Assembly (NCBI RefSeq): GCF_001581925.1
Contig: NZ_LQZA01000002.1
Location: 1-64,000, forward strand
DNA: 64,000 nucleotides
Origin: Ferrovum sp. PN-J185
Lineage (GTDB): Bacteria; Pseudomonadota; Gammaproteobacteria; Burkholderiales; Ferrovaceae
Direction of reading: 5' to 3'
The notes below the pieces were generated by a model. It was not told where the DNA came from. It worked only from the letters and a program-made list of their open reading frames with translations, and ran no database searches. This document shows, piece after piece, positions 19,610 through 27,279 of the stretch. Each line of letters starts with the position of its first letter. Positions within the stretch are counted from its first letter, which is position 1. The translations under genes and the position numbers were made by a program.

Positions 19610-20391
19610 ACGCAGCTCGTCCTGTAGCGCTCATCACTGGAGCGGGTAAACGAATTGGCCGCACCATCGCCTTAATCCTCGCTCAACATGGATGGGATAT
19701 TGCCATTCATTACAATCAATCTGCACATGAGGCTAAGGACACTCAATCGTTAATTAACGCGATGGGACGAAGTGCTGTGTTAGTCCAGGCTGATCTCGCA
19801 AAGCCACAGGAAGTAAGTAACATTATTGATCAAGTGAGCGCTGAGCTTAGCCCCCCCGCCCTTTTAGTGAATAATGCCTCTTTGTTTGAGTATGATAGGC
19901 CAGATGCGGTTGATGTTCGTTTATTTAATCAGCACATTGATATTAATGTTAAAGCGCCCATCTTGTTATCTGAAAAGTTCTATGGGATACATCAACAACA
20001 GGGAACGCAAGGGTTGATCATTCATCTCTTAGATCAAAAGTTAATTAATCCTAACCCCGATTATTTTTCGTATACCTTATCAAAGGCGGCACTAGCATCT
20101 GCCATTCCTTTGATGGCTCAGCAATTTGCACCTCACGTAAGGGTAATGGGAATAGCTCCAGGCATCATTCTGCCCTCTGGTCCTCAATCACAAAGTCATT
20201 TTGAAGCAATACAGCAGATGAACCCTCTTAAAAAGTCTGCCACTGCAGAGGATATTGCCCATACAGTCCTCTACTGCTCCTCTGTATCAAGTCTTACAGG
20301 AAGTGTGATTTATGTGGATGGCGGGCAGCATTTAGCTGCTTCCTCCAGAGATGTGATGTTTATTGATCCCCATAGCATTGAGTCTAGTTAA
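19606..20391 (+). CDS. SDR oxidoreductase, FolM/pteridine reductase-like
   Basis: The 261-residue SDR has the cofactor motif TGAGKRIGRTIA, in which Lys-Arg after the glycines marks pteridine reductases, the NNAS segment, and the catalytic YTLSKAAL (YxxxK). The C-terminal VIYVDGGQHL is a standard SDR end. FolM-type enzymes reduce dihydromonapterin or dihydrofolate. Start ATG 19606 overlaps the upstream stop. The exact pterin substrate is inferred from motif only. Confidence 0.8.
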   Translation: MNAARPVALITGAGKRIGRTIALILAQHGWDIAIHYNQSAHEAKDTQSLINAMGRSAVLVQADLAKPQEVSNIIDQVSAELSPPALLVNNASLFEYDRPDAVDVRLFNQHIDINVKAPILLSEKFYGIHQQQGTQGLIIHLLDQKLINPNPDYFSYTLSKAALASAIPLMAQQFAPHVRVMGIAPGIILPSGPQSQSHFEAIQQMNPLKKSATAEDIAHTVLYCSSVSSLTGSVIYVDGGQHLAASSRDVMFIDPHSIESS

Positions 20392-20425
20392 TCAAACTCT
20401 CTTTTATGATAAAATATAAATTATT

Positions 20426-20501
20426 GCCGCAGTAGCTCAGTCGGTAGAGCAACGCACTCGTAACGCGTAGGTCACCAGTTCGATTCCGGTCTGCGGCACC
20501 A
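20426..20501 (+). tRNA. tRNA-Thr (CGU)
   Basis: The acceptor stem GCCGCAG pairs with CTGCGGC, followed by A and an encoded CCA. D arm GCTC-AGTCGGTA-GAGC, anticodon loop CTCGTAA (anticodon CGT) and T arm ACCAG-TTCGATT-CCGGT are all standard. The last pair of the anticodon stem is A-C. No duplicated 3' end was found near the recombinase at 31.6-32.5 kb. Confidence 0.95.
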
Positions 20502-20567
20502 AAACCAACTTTGCCATTCCTCTCAAATTTAAAACCCTAAAAGTTATACTAAAGAATTTAAACAGAA

Positions 20568-20843
20568 TCAAGAGAACAGATCTGAATGAGTCCCACTGCG
20601 AACAAAGACAATCAGGCTATTCTTTACCAAATCACCTATTGTATAGATTAGTAGAAAATCGCCACCAATGTGGCACTCACGGTAGCCCGCCCAGTCGCCC
20701 GTTAAGGGATGATCAAGCCATTCTGGCGGTAGCGGACCCTCATTGGAGATTAGTAGAAGCATTACTTCTTTGAGCCGGATCATATTGTATCTTCCGGAGT
20801 GAGATAAACGTATCCAGTCTTTTTGAAACTCTTTGGTATAGTC
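20568..20843 (-). pseudogene. yafQ: YafQ/RelE-type mRNA interferase, start lost
   Basis: The frame reads DYTKEFQKDWIRLSHSGRYN from 20843, then from ATG 20783 IRLKEVMLLL...HPLTGDWAGYRECHIGGDFLLIYTIG...VFVRSGTHSDLF, the YafQ/RelE fold with the catalytic His region. An in-frame TGA lies at 20852-20850 and no ATG, GTG or TTG follows before 20783. Starting at 20783 gives 71 residues and removes the first strand and helix. The gene is probably inactive or needs a rare start. It lies immediately downstream of the intact DinJ-like antitoxin. Confidence 0.75.
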
Positions 20844-20868
20844 AGCCGCTCAAGGCAGATTTGTGCGC

Positions 20869-21147
20869 TTAATTACTGCCGGCTTTTTCGAGGTCATTTA
20901 GAAGAGCTTCTAGAGTTACAAAACGAGAGCGATGGCTCTTAATGATCTCACTGGCTTCAGCGATGGCGATACGACTGGTGGCGTTTGGTGCTTTGAGGGA
21001 AAATGGTAATTCTTTATCGGCAACAATACGAGTTAAGAACACACGAATTGCATCTGAGATAGTCAAACCCATCGATGCTAACGTTTCATTAGCTTGCGCC
21101 TTGACGTTCTCGTCCACTCGAACGTGGACCATAGTGGTGGTGGCCAT
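20869..21147 (-). CDS. dinJ: RelB/DinJ-family antitoxin
   Basis: The 92-residue protein opens MATTTMVHVRVDENVKAQANETLASMGLTISDAIRVFLTRI, the ribbon-helix-helix of RelB/DinJ antitoxins with the conserved DAI motif, followed by a charged C-terminal toxin-wrapping region. It is expected to bind and neutralise the YafQ-type toxin just downstream and to repress its own promoter. It is intact, in contrast to its partner. Confidence 0.9.
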   Translation of the reverse strand: MATTTMVHVRVDENVKAQANETLASMGLTISDAIRVFLTRIVADKELPFSLKAPNATSRIAIAEASEIIKSHRSRFVTLEALLNDLEKAGSN

Positions 21148-21167
21148 AGTGAATTCTTATTATATTC

Positions 21168-21192
21168 AATTGAGATACACTGTATCTCAATT
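21168..21192. promoter_or_regulatory. dinJ operator: 11-bp perfect inverted repeat
   Basis: AATTGAGATAC and GTATCTCAATT flank a 3-base centre, 21 bp upstream of the dinJ ATG. A -10 box TATAAT lies on the minus strand at 21164-21159. The arrangement fits autorepression by the ribbon-helix-helix antitoxin. Confidence 0.7.
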
Positions 21193-21457
21193 TATTCAAG
21201 ACCTCAATATAATCTTTTCTGATCAATTTTATATCAACAAGATTGAATTTTACTTAATTGTTACTGAGACTATAAATTAGATCAAGTCACTCTATCGCGA
21301 CGAAAGACTGAAATCCATCCATGCATCTACCTTCTGATTACATTATGCAAATAATAGCTAAGCTTTGCTTTATTCGGGTTTAATCAAGTCTTTATTTTCA
21401 GGCTGACAATAGACATTACGCACACTCTATTCAGGTCTATACTGGCTGACAATCCGG

Positions 21458-21463
21458 TATAAT
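21458..21463 (+). promoter_or_regulatory. Probable -10 box of the fic gene
   Basis: TATAAT lies 16 bp before the ATG at 21480. No convincing -35 box is seen, but a 10-bp direct repeat GGCTGACAAT occurs at 21401-21410 and 21444-21453, which could be regulator sites. Confidence 0.4.
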
Positions 21464-21479
21464 CGGGCATATTTTAAGT

Positions 21480-22573
21480 ATGATTACTATTAAAAGTATA
21501 CAAATTACGGATGAATTGCTCAATTTACTGAGCGAAGTGGACGAATTTAAAGGAGCTTGGCGCGCGCTTGGAACGCTTGCTCCAGAGAAAGACTCAATGC
21601 GTTGCGACAAGCAGCTACCATTGAGAGCATTGGCTCTTCTACCCGCATTGAAGGTAGCCAACTAACAGACCGTGAAGTCGAAATGCTTCTTTCAAAACTA
21701 GATATCAAGAAATTTGATAGCAGCGATGAAGAAGAAGTAGCTGGTTATGCCGAGACAATAGAGATGATTTTCTATGGCTTTAACGACATACCCGTCACCG
21801 AAAATCATATCAAGCAGTTACACCGAGATCTTCTGCGTTACAGTCTAAAGGATGAACGCCATAGAGGAGAATATAAAAAACTATCAAACAATGTGACGGC
21901 CTTTGATACCGAGGGCAACATGGTTGGCGTTGTTTTTGAGACCGCTTCTCCATTTGATACTCCACGTCGTATGACTGAATTAGTTGAGTGGCTAAAGGAT
22001 GCTCGTGAACTTAGGCGATTACATCCTCTGTTAGTCGTTGCTGTTTTTATAGTGACTTTTTTAGAAATCCATCCTTTTCAAGATGGCAATGGCAGATTGA
22101 GTCGAATATTGACTACGCTCTTACTTCTACAAGCAGGGTATACCTTTGTGCCTTATAGTTCGCTAGAGAGCGTCATTGAGCTTAACAAGGAAAGTTATTA
22201 TTTGGCTTTGCGCCAAACCCAACAATCCTTACATAATGAAACGCCAAATTGGCAACCCTGGCTGATATTCTTTATGCGGGCATTGCAACATCAAAAACAA
22301 AGACTTGCCGCCAAAGTTGAGAGAGAAAAAGTAACTCTTGCGGTATTACCAGAATTAGCTGTTCACGTTTTAGATTACGTAAGAGATCACGGACGGGTAA
22401 CGTCACGCGATATCGTTCGCGTGTATGGCGCGAGTCCCAATACGCTTAAAACCACATTCGGCAATCTTGTTAAAAAAGGCCTACTCGTAAGACATGGAGG
22501 CGGTCGCTCAATTTGGTACAGCTTGCCCATGAATAGTGATTTAAGCTTTGTGTTTTTAACTACTTTTTTTTAA
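21480..22573 (+). pseudogene. Class II Fic-family AMP-transferase, frameshifted near the N-terminus
   Basis: ATG 21480 starts a typical Fic N-terminus (ITIKSIQITDELLNLLSEVDEFKGAWRALGTLAPE). At about 21585-21592 the frame changes and continues as RLNALRQAATIESIGSSTRIEGSQLTDREVE, with the inhibitory (S/T)xxxEG motif. The Fic core HPFQDGNGRLSRIL and a C-terminal winged helix (GRVTSRDIVRVYGASPNTLKTTFGNLVKKG) follow. Removing AA from GAGAAAGACTC restores the canonical LAPERLNALR. A TTG at 21557 could start a shorter protein keeping the whole Fic domain, so activity may survive. The 3' end overlaps mscL by 18 bp. Confidence 0.8.
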
Positions 22574-22996
22574 TTGATCCCGAATTTCACGTAACAACAA
22601 TATTTCTTCTGAGATAGGAACCTCAACCGGAGTAGCCTCTATCGGCTCATCTTGCTTTTTAAGCCGAGTAATCAATCGCACCATGAGGAAGATAATAAAC
22701 GCAAGAATCATGAAATCCACACTCACTGTCAGAAAACGGCCATAAGCCAATACGGGTATTTTTAGTTTTTTTAAATTCTCTAGAGTGTCGGGGACACCTT
22801 CCGGCAGTGTTCCTAATACAATATACAAATTAGAGAAATCAAGCTTACCAATGATTGCGCCGATCACTGGCATAATCATATCTTCAACCATAGATGAGAC
22901 GATTTTGCCAAAAGCACCGCCAATAATCACAGCCACTGCCAAATCAATCACGTTTCCCTTAATCGCAAAATCCTTAAAGTCTTTTAAGATGCTCAT
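22556..22996 (-). CDS. mscL: Large-conductance mechanosensitive channel
   Basis: The 146-residue protein begins [46 protein letters not shown], the MscL N-terminal helix and first membrane span with the gating glycines, then the periplasmic loop, the second span ([15 protein letters not shown]) and the C-terminal helix. It releases osmolytes on hypo-osmotic shock. AAGGAG lies before ATG 22996. It is a core gene sitting inside the toxin-antitoxin region. Confidence 0.97.
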   Translation of the reverse strand: MSILKDFKDFAIKGNVIDLAVAVIIGGAFGKIVSSMVEDMIMPVIGAIIGKLDFSNLYIVLGTLPEGVPDTLENLKKLKIPVLAYGRFLTVSVDFMILAFIIFLMVRLITRLKKQDEPIEATPVEVPISEEILLLREIRDQLKKSS

Positions 22997-23021
22997 GAAT
23001 GTTCTCCTTATTTATAACCGC

Positions 23022-23753
23022 CTATGGATATCCTATCTCATACTCTCTTAATTGGCGTAACTCGTTGAATGCTAAAAAGGTAAAGGATAATCCCACCCAA
23101 GTTGCCATAAAAAGATTGATGATGGGAATAAATTGAATAAATGCCGCAACAATACCGAGCATAAAAAATTTAGAAGATGAGCGTTGTATGATCACTCTCA
23201 TTTCTTCATTGGTGGCATAAGCTGCTAGCGCATCATAACGAAAGAGTCGTTGAATCATGTACGCTGTTAGTACTAGCGATATAACAGGTGCTAGGGGAGT
23301 TAATAACCAAAACGGAAAACCCAATACCCACCCTATTAAGAGTACACCTATAGCAATCAGTGTATTGAGTATGCTGCCCAATACATGATGAGACCCTTGT
23401 TCACTCACTTGCGGAAAATAACGACGTTGTACATGCTGGACAATAATTGGCATAGAAAAAAATGCCGTGATTAAAATGGTAGTTAAGTAGACTGCTGGGG
23501 CCAGTAAAAACAATAACATAATAGAAATAAAATAGCCTGAGACAATAGCCACTACTGCTGGCGATATCCAAGTGGGATAGGTGGCTCCATTGACCCAAAG
23601 CATTAGTGAATCATGCCAACTCCCCCAGAATACAAACATCAGAATTGACCACAGAATCAGCGCTATAAAAAATGGCGCAAAAATCAGCATCATCATTTTA
23701 GGATTGAATTGGGTTCGAGTGGCCGCCCACATGGAACTCATGATGTCGTTCAT
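23022..23753 (-). CDS. EI24/CysZ-like membrane protein
   Basis: The 243-residue protein has four or five long hydrophobic segments and the EI24-domain pattern (LAPAVYLTTILITAFFSMPIIVQHVQRRYFP, and NTLIAIGVLLIGWVLGFPFWLLTPLAPVISLVLTAYMI). The EI24 family includes the sulfate permease CysZ, but most betaproteobacterial members are uncharacterised and this one lacks direct evidence of sulfate transport. It lies 25 bp upstream of mscL on the same strand, so they may be cotranscribed. Confidence 0.75.
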   Translation of the reverse strand: MNDIMSSMWAATRTQFNPKMMMLIFAPFFIALILWSILMFVFWGSWHDSLMLWVNGATYPTWISPAVVAIVSGYFISIMLLFLLAPAVYLTTILITAFFSMPIIVQHVQRRYFPQVSEQGSHHVLGSILNTLIAIGVLLIGWVLGFPFWLLTPLAPVISLVLTAYMIQRLFRYDALAAYATNEEMRVIIQRSSSKFFMLGIVAAFIQFIPIINLFMATWVGLSFTFLAFNELRQLREYEIGYP

Positions 23754-24194
23754 ATAAAGTGTCGCTTTATTTTGTGAATGATTAAATTGTATTAGGTTAT
23801 ATATAGCTTACGCCTATTTAGCGTATACAAGAGAATTGATGTTTAACACAATGTAGGTATCCTCTAAATTTTTCAAGATAAGTTGGTTTAATTTTCTTTC
23901 ATTTTTTTTACTCACTGTTTAGTTTTAAGTTTAAATTTAAACCATCTCCTAAAAGTAAACTTTAATTTAATTAAACTATTGAACATGATTATTAGCAAGG
24001 TACGATATTGCAGACTCTACCGATCGTTTTTCTGTAAGATTAGAATACTTTTGTTCCTATCTGGGTAAGTAGGGAACAATTTGAAAAGGCACTTAAAACC
24101 AAAAAAGTTTATATTCACTAACCTCATTGGAGTTCCATATCGTACGAACCATCTAGACATAACAAAGCTACGCTATAGGTAATCAAGTAATTTG
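23754..24194. other. Gene-free AT-rich stretch
   Basis: No coding pattern, RNA gene or strong hairpin was recognised here. It separates the EI24 gene from the decayed mazEF-like pair. Confidence 0.5.
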
Positions 24195-24524
24195 TTATAA
24201 GGACTTCATCTTTGCTCTGACATGCACGAGGACATCTATGCTAACGATAGACTTCTTTTTAGCACGTCGAACTTTCTAATCAAGCGATTTCACTTGATCA
24301 GCAAGCGCCGCGTAATCCACGCCGTCGACCTGGATCACCACCTCAAAGGTATAACCCTTAATTTTGGTAGATATCGGGCAACATACCATCAATCCAGTTT
24401 TGCTGTTGTAACTTGCTGGACTGATGACGAGCGTAGGCCGGTGTCCCATCTGTTCATGTCCAGCTTGAAGATCAAATTCGAGCCAAACCACGTCGCCTGT
24501 GTCGGGGACATAAGAGCGCGGCAT
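24195..24524 (-). pseudogene. MazF/PemK-like toxin interrupted by a TAG codon
   Basis: The frame encodes MPRSYVPDTGDVVWLEFDLQ, then GHRPTLVISPASYN, then MVCCPISTKIKGYPF-like sequence (here GYTFEVV) and ALADQVKSLD, a MazF-type endoribonuclease. Codon 83, at 24278-24276, is TAG. The frame then continues as KVRRAKKKSIVSIDVLVHVRAKMKSL to a TAA at 24197-24195, which is the expected C-terminus. Homologues have tryptophan at this place (KSLDWK), so a single TGG to TAG change truncates the last quarter. It overlaps the antitoxin stop (TGATG). Confidence 0.85.
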
Positions 24525-24766
24525 CAGAGCGCCTCGTTCCCCACTGGAGAACCAAAGCTGATTTCTTCATGCATGTTGGCAGCATTGATTCCCTTAATCA
24601 AAGTATCAAGGTCATAGGCTATATTTTTGGATGGCTGGATGATGATCCGACCAGGAGAGACGATAAGGTCAACTTTCTGCTCGAGTTGATAACCTGCTTC
24701 TTTTAAAACAGTGGTCGGCAAGCGTAGAGCGGGACTATTTCCCCATTTGCGAATGACAGATTCCAT
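24524..24766 (-). CDS. MazE/AbrB-type antitoxin
   Basis: From ATG 24766 the 80-residue protein reads MESVIRKWGNSPALRLPTTVLKEAGYQLEQKVDLIVSPGRIIIQPSK, a swapped-hairpin AbrB DNA-binding domain, then an acidic C-terminus that would bind the toxin. AAGGAG lies 8 bases before this ATG, which decides the start over the upstream in-frame ATG at 24787. The stop overlaps the start of the broken mazF-like gene. It appears intact. Confidence 0.88.
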   Translation of the reverse strand: MESVIRKWGNSPALRLPTTVLKEAGYQLEQKVDLIVSPGRIIIQPSKNIAYDLDTLIKGINAANMHEEISFGSPVGNEAL

Positions 24767-24968
24767 AGCATATCTCCTTGAACGCATCTACACTGTTTAT
24801 ACATCATTAATAACACGCAAACCACTTATTTTTGAAGTTTGAATTGACGCTATTTGAGCTTACAGGGGTGTCAGTAATATTGGGGGAATTCCAGTCCATG
24901 CCTTACACAATATACGTAATTTATTAAGATACAACTTATTCGAGACGGGAAGTAAAACCGTCACTTTA

Positions 24969-25000
24969 CCTCCTCAGCCTGAAGGCCGGGGTTTCCCGGA
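24969..25000. other. Possible remnant of an IS200/IS605-type right end
   Basis: CCTCCTCAGCCTGAAGGCC followed by GGGGTTTCCCGGA can fold into an imperfect hairpin with a TGAA loop. It resembles the GC-rich 3' ends of IS605-group elements that abut tnpB genes. No tnpA or tnpB lies nearby, so it would be an orphan end. The match is by eye only. Confidence 0.3.
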
Positions 25001-25062
25001 GATACTGATGAAATCAAATACGAAGTACAACGTTACTTTTTTACCAAAAGGTAATATAAACT

Positions 25063-25359
25063 CTAAGCTATAGATGCAGCTTGTCTTTTAAGTGGTTTTA
25101 TTGTGGGTAATCGTTTTTTTTTCGCCTGACGCAATTCCCACTGTAATTGCATGCCTAACCACAAATCAGGAGACGTACCCAACCACGCGGACAGTCTTAA
25201 CGCCATTGTAGCAGTCAGCCCTGATTTTGCATTTAAGACCTTGGAGAGGGTTGTACGAGAGATGTGTAATTCTTTTGCAGCTTGCTCTATGCGCATACCC
25301 TCTGGTAACCATTCTCTAAGAACCTCTCCTGGATGCGCTGGATTATACATATTCATCAT
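25063..25359 (-). CDS. higA: HigA-type antitoxin
   Basis: The 98-residue protein has the HigA opening NPAHPGEVLREWLPEGM and an XRE helix-turn-helix (RIEQAAKELHISRTTLSKVLNAKSGLTATMALRLSAWLGTSPDLWLGMQ). It lies 6 bp after the toxin stop, the toxin-first order typical of higBA. It should neutralise HigB and repress the shared promoter. A Shine-Dalgarno (AGGAA) precedes ATG 25359. Confidence 0.92.
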   Translation of the reverse strand: MMNMYNPAHPGEVLREWLPEGMRIEQAAKELHISRTTLSKVLNAKSGLTATMALRLSAWLGTSPDLWLGMQLQWELRQAKKKRLPTIKPLKRQAASIA

Positions 25360-25365
25360 TTTTTC

Positions 25366-25644
25366 CTAGTGATAATCTTGATAGTCTACTAACTCAACAT
25401 CACCTTCATCAAACCTAAAAGTAATTCGCCAATTACCACTGACAGTGACTAACCAATAATCTTTTAAGTTGCCACTTAATAAGTGTAAATTCCAACTAGG
25501 AGCATTCATATCTCTCTCATCTTTAGCTGCATTTAGTGCAGTGAGTAATAGTTGTAATTTTTTAGCATGATGAGGCAGAATTCCAGCCTTATTGCCATGC
25601 TCATAAAAGTCTTTAAGCCCTTTATGTTTAAATGATTTTATCAT
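25366..25644 (-). CDS. higB: HigB-type mRNA interferase toxin
   Basis: The 92-residue RelE-superfamily protein reads MIKSFKHKGLKDFYEHGNKAGILPHHAKKLQLLLTALNAAKDERDM, LHLLSGNLKDYWLVTVSGNWRITFRFDEGDVELVDYQDYH, all HigB hallmarks and full length. It cleaves mRNA at the ribosome. A -35 TTGTAA and -10 TACAAT with 17-bp spacing lie within 25651-25680, putting the -10 box only 6 bp before the ATG, so the message is probably leaderless or nearly so. No lesion is seen, unlike the second higB at 27.3-27.6 kb. Confidence 0.92.
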   Translation of the reverse strand: MIKSFKHKGLKDFYEHGNKAGILPHHAKKLQLLLTALNAAKDERDMNAPSWNLHLLSGNLKDYWLVTVSGNWRITFRFDEGDVELVDYQDYH

Positions 25645-25650
25645 TTTTAA

Positions 25651-25680
25651 ATTGTAGTGTGTTAATTAACTATTTACAAT
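25651..25680 (-). promoter_or_regulatory. higBA promoter with overlapping imperfect palindrome
   Basis: On the minus strand TTGTAA (-35) and TACAAT (-10) are 17 bp apart. The 30-bp segment is an imperfect palindrome, centred on GTTAATTAAC with ATTGTA/TACAAT arms, covering both boxes. Binding of HigA here would block the promoter. Confidence 0.6.
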
Positions 25681-25790
25681 GCTGTTTACAGCAAAAATAG
25701 GATTAGAAATGCTAATTAGTAAGGGTGTTAGATTTTATTCGTAAAATTATCATTCACTTTCGGGCCAATTAAAAAACCATTGTAAGTATT

Positions 25791-25925
25791 TTAATTAGGA
25801 ATGATTACTCTTTCGTTTTCTCATCGCTTGATATTTAGTACCATCGCTCCATCAGGAAAACTAACCTTTACTGGCAACGCAATCTACTGAGATGGTTCAT
25901 CTTCTAAAACAATGGCAATCACCAT
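25791..25925 (-). pseudogene. Decayed VapB-like antitoxin remnant
   Basis: In one frame the minus strand reads MVIAIVLEDEPSQ, TAG, IALPVKVSFPDGAMVLNIKR, TGA, ENERVIIPN, TAA. This resembles VapB proteins of the form SQAVRLP...FP..VK...R.IITP, like the intact VapB at 27.7 kb. Two internal stops and no adjacent vapC mark it as a relic. The match is short and made by eye. Confidence 0.4.
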
Positions 25926-25946
25926 ACTACCTTCAGAAGAACTTTA

Positions 25947-26273
25947 TTATGCGATCAATGTCGCCAATTTAGCCAATACTTCATCCATTACAGCGACTGA
26001 CACACTCTCTAACTTTTTTGCTTTTCGGGCTACCAAGTCCAGCACTCTTGGTTGATCACAGCGAACTACGCCAACTGTTTTAGAGCCCTCTAAAGTGACT
26101 GTAAACCCAGCAACTCTTGCAAAATTCCCGCCTGTAGTAATAGGCACCACAATGGGTGCCTTGGTTAATTTATTAAAAGGACCAGGCGAGACCACGAGTA
26201 CTGGTCGCACTCCCTTTTGCTCATGGCCGGAGGTAGGGTCCAGAGAAACCAAATAAATATCGCCTCGATTCAT
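25947..26273 (-). CDS. chpB: ChpB/MazF-type endoribonuclease toxin
   Basis: The 108-residue protein shows MNRGDIYLVSLDPTSGHEQKGVRPVLVVSPGPFN, VVPITTGGNFARVAGFTV and VRCDQPRVLDLVARKAKKLESV, the full PemK/MazF fold including the conserved Arg and the C-terminal helix. It cleaves mRNA. It shares one base with the antitoxin (TAATG). It is complete and probably functional. Confidence 0.9.
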   Translation of the reverse strand: MNRGDIYLVSLDPTSGHEQKGVRPVLVVSPGPFNKLTKAPIVVPITTGGNFARVAGFTVTLEGSKTVGVVRCDQPRVLDLVARKAKKLESVSVAVMDEVLAKLATLIA

Positions 26274-26527
26274 TACAAGATCTCATTACCAACGGGGGTG
26301 AGCTCCAGCCAGCGTTTGTCTTCTTTGGGTATTTTGGCATTGGCATCGCACTTTGCCAGCAAATCCGCCAATTTATATACAGGTTTGGTAATAGGCTTGA
26401 CTACTAAGCGGCCCTCAAGCATGACAACATCAACCATTGCCCCTGCATTAATCTTCAACTCCTCTAAAAATGCGGGCGAAATCACCATCATCACCGAACC
26501 ACCTACTTTTCTTAAATTGGTCTGCAT
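26273..26527 (-). CDS. chpS: ChpS/MazE-type antitoxin
   Basis: The 84-residue protein begins MQTNLRKVGGSVMMVISPAFLEELKINAGAMVDVVMLEGRLVVKP, an AbrB-fold DNA-binding domain of the ChpS type, followed by an acidic tail (ELTPVGNEIL) that fits the toxin groove. AGGAGG lies just upstream of ATG 26527. It should hold ChpB inactive and repress the operon by binding the palindrome immediately upstream. Confidence 0.9.
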   Translation of the reverse strand: MQTNLRKVGGSVMMVISPAFLEELKINAGAMVDVVMLEGRLVVKPITKPVYKLADLLAKCDANAKIPKEDKRWLELTPVGNEIL

Positions 26528-26541
26528 TGTTGCCTCCTTGA

Positions 26542-26559
26542 GTTATATTTAAATATAAC
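26542..26559. promoter_or_regulatory. 18-bp perfect palindrome, chpSB operator
   Basis: GTTATATTTAAATATAAC is a perfect palindrome 14 bp before the chpS start codon. It is AT-rich and overlaps the likely -10 region, as expected for an autorepressor site. Confidence 0.7.
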
Positions 26560-26971
26560 ATAAATTAAATGCCACTTCAAAATGTTATACAAAAATAAAA
26601 CTTGATAGGCGGAGTCACTAAAAAGTATTACCAAACCTCCAACCAAAGCATTAATGTACTTTAGCGTTTGCATCATAAACTCTCGCCATTAATGTCGGTG
26701 ATATAAGACGTGATTTTGATTATCGTTTTACCATTAATATGACCAGTGTTGTTGTTCGATATATTGGCGGATAACGGATATTGCGCCGAGAGAAACGGTA
26801 AAATATAACCGACTCAATAACGTTTCTTTACAGTATTTTTTCTATATCCAAGTTATTTTCTTAAAAGTCTACTGGATACACTCTTAGGGCTATTTACAAG
26901 CTTTGACAGCTGAACGTAAAGCGGAAAATCAACCAGAGGCTGAACATAATTATTTTCGCTACCCACTTCGC
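26560..26971. other. No intact gene; possible coding relics
   Basis: On the plus strand one frame near 26880-27005 gives a coding-like run (QALTAERKAENQPEAEH, NYFRYPLRLSYDLIK) after a TAG and overlapping the 3' end of the second higA. It was not recognised and may be chance. Confidence 0.25.
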
Positions 26972-27271
26972 TTAAGCTATGATCTGATCAAATGTGCGAA
27001 TACTTGACAGGATCTTGGTTATTTTCAACTTTGCTTGGCGCAATTCATAGTCCGACTGGAGGTTCATCCAGCTTTCTGCGCCCGTTCCGAAAAATATACC
27101 CAAGCGCAGAGCCGTATCGGCAGTGATTGCTCTTTGGCCCTTGACGATTTCATTAATGCGGCGTGGCACAACGCCGATCTCGTGGGCTAGGCGGTACTGG
27201 CTAATCGCCATTGGCTTTAAAAAGTCTTCAAGAAGTACCTCACCTGGGTGTGGCCATTTAATGGTTGTCAT
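26972..27271 (-). CDS. HigA-type antitoxin (second copy)
   Basis: The 99-residue protein reads WPHPGEVLLEDFLKPMAISQYRLAHEIGVVPRRINEIVKGQRAITADTALRLGIFFGTGAESWMNLQ, a standard HigA XRE domain with the family's HPGEVL opening. AGGAGAG precedes ATG 27271. The gene is intact while the higB frame before it is broken, so it may act only as a repressor or as an anti-addiction antitoxin. It belongs to a different subgroup from the HigA at 25.1 kb. Confidence 0.9.
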   Translation of the reverse strand: MTTIKWPHPGEVLLEDFLKPMAISQYRLAHEIGVVPRRINEIVKGQRAITADTALRLGIFFGTGAESWMNLQSDYELRQAKLKITKILSSIRTFDQIIA

Positions 27272-27279
27272 CTCTCTCC

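Noticed and set aside
24276-24278. TAG recoded as an amino acid in the whole genome
   Set aside because: Genuine genes such as cysB and vapC end in TAG here, so TAG works as a normal stop.
24222-24617. 131-residue plus-strand frame
   Set aside because: It is antisense to the mazEF-like pair, which has strong family motifs.
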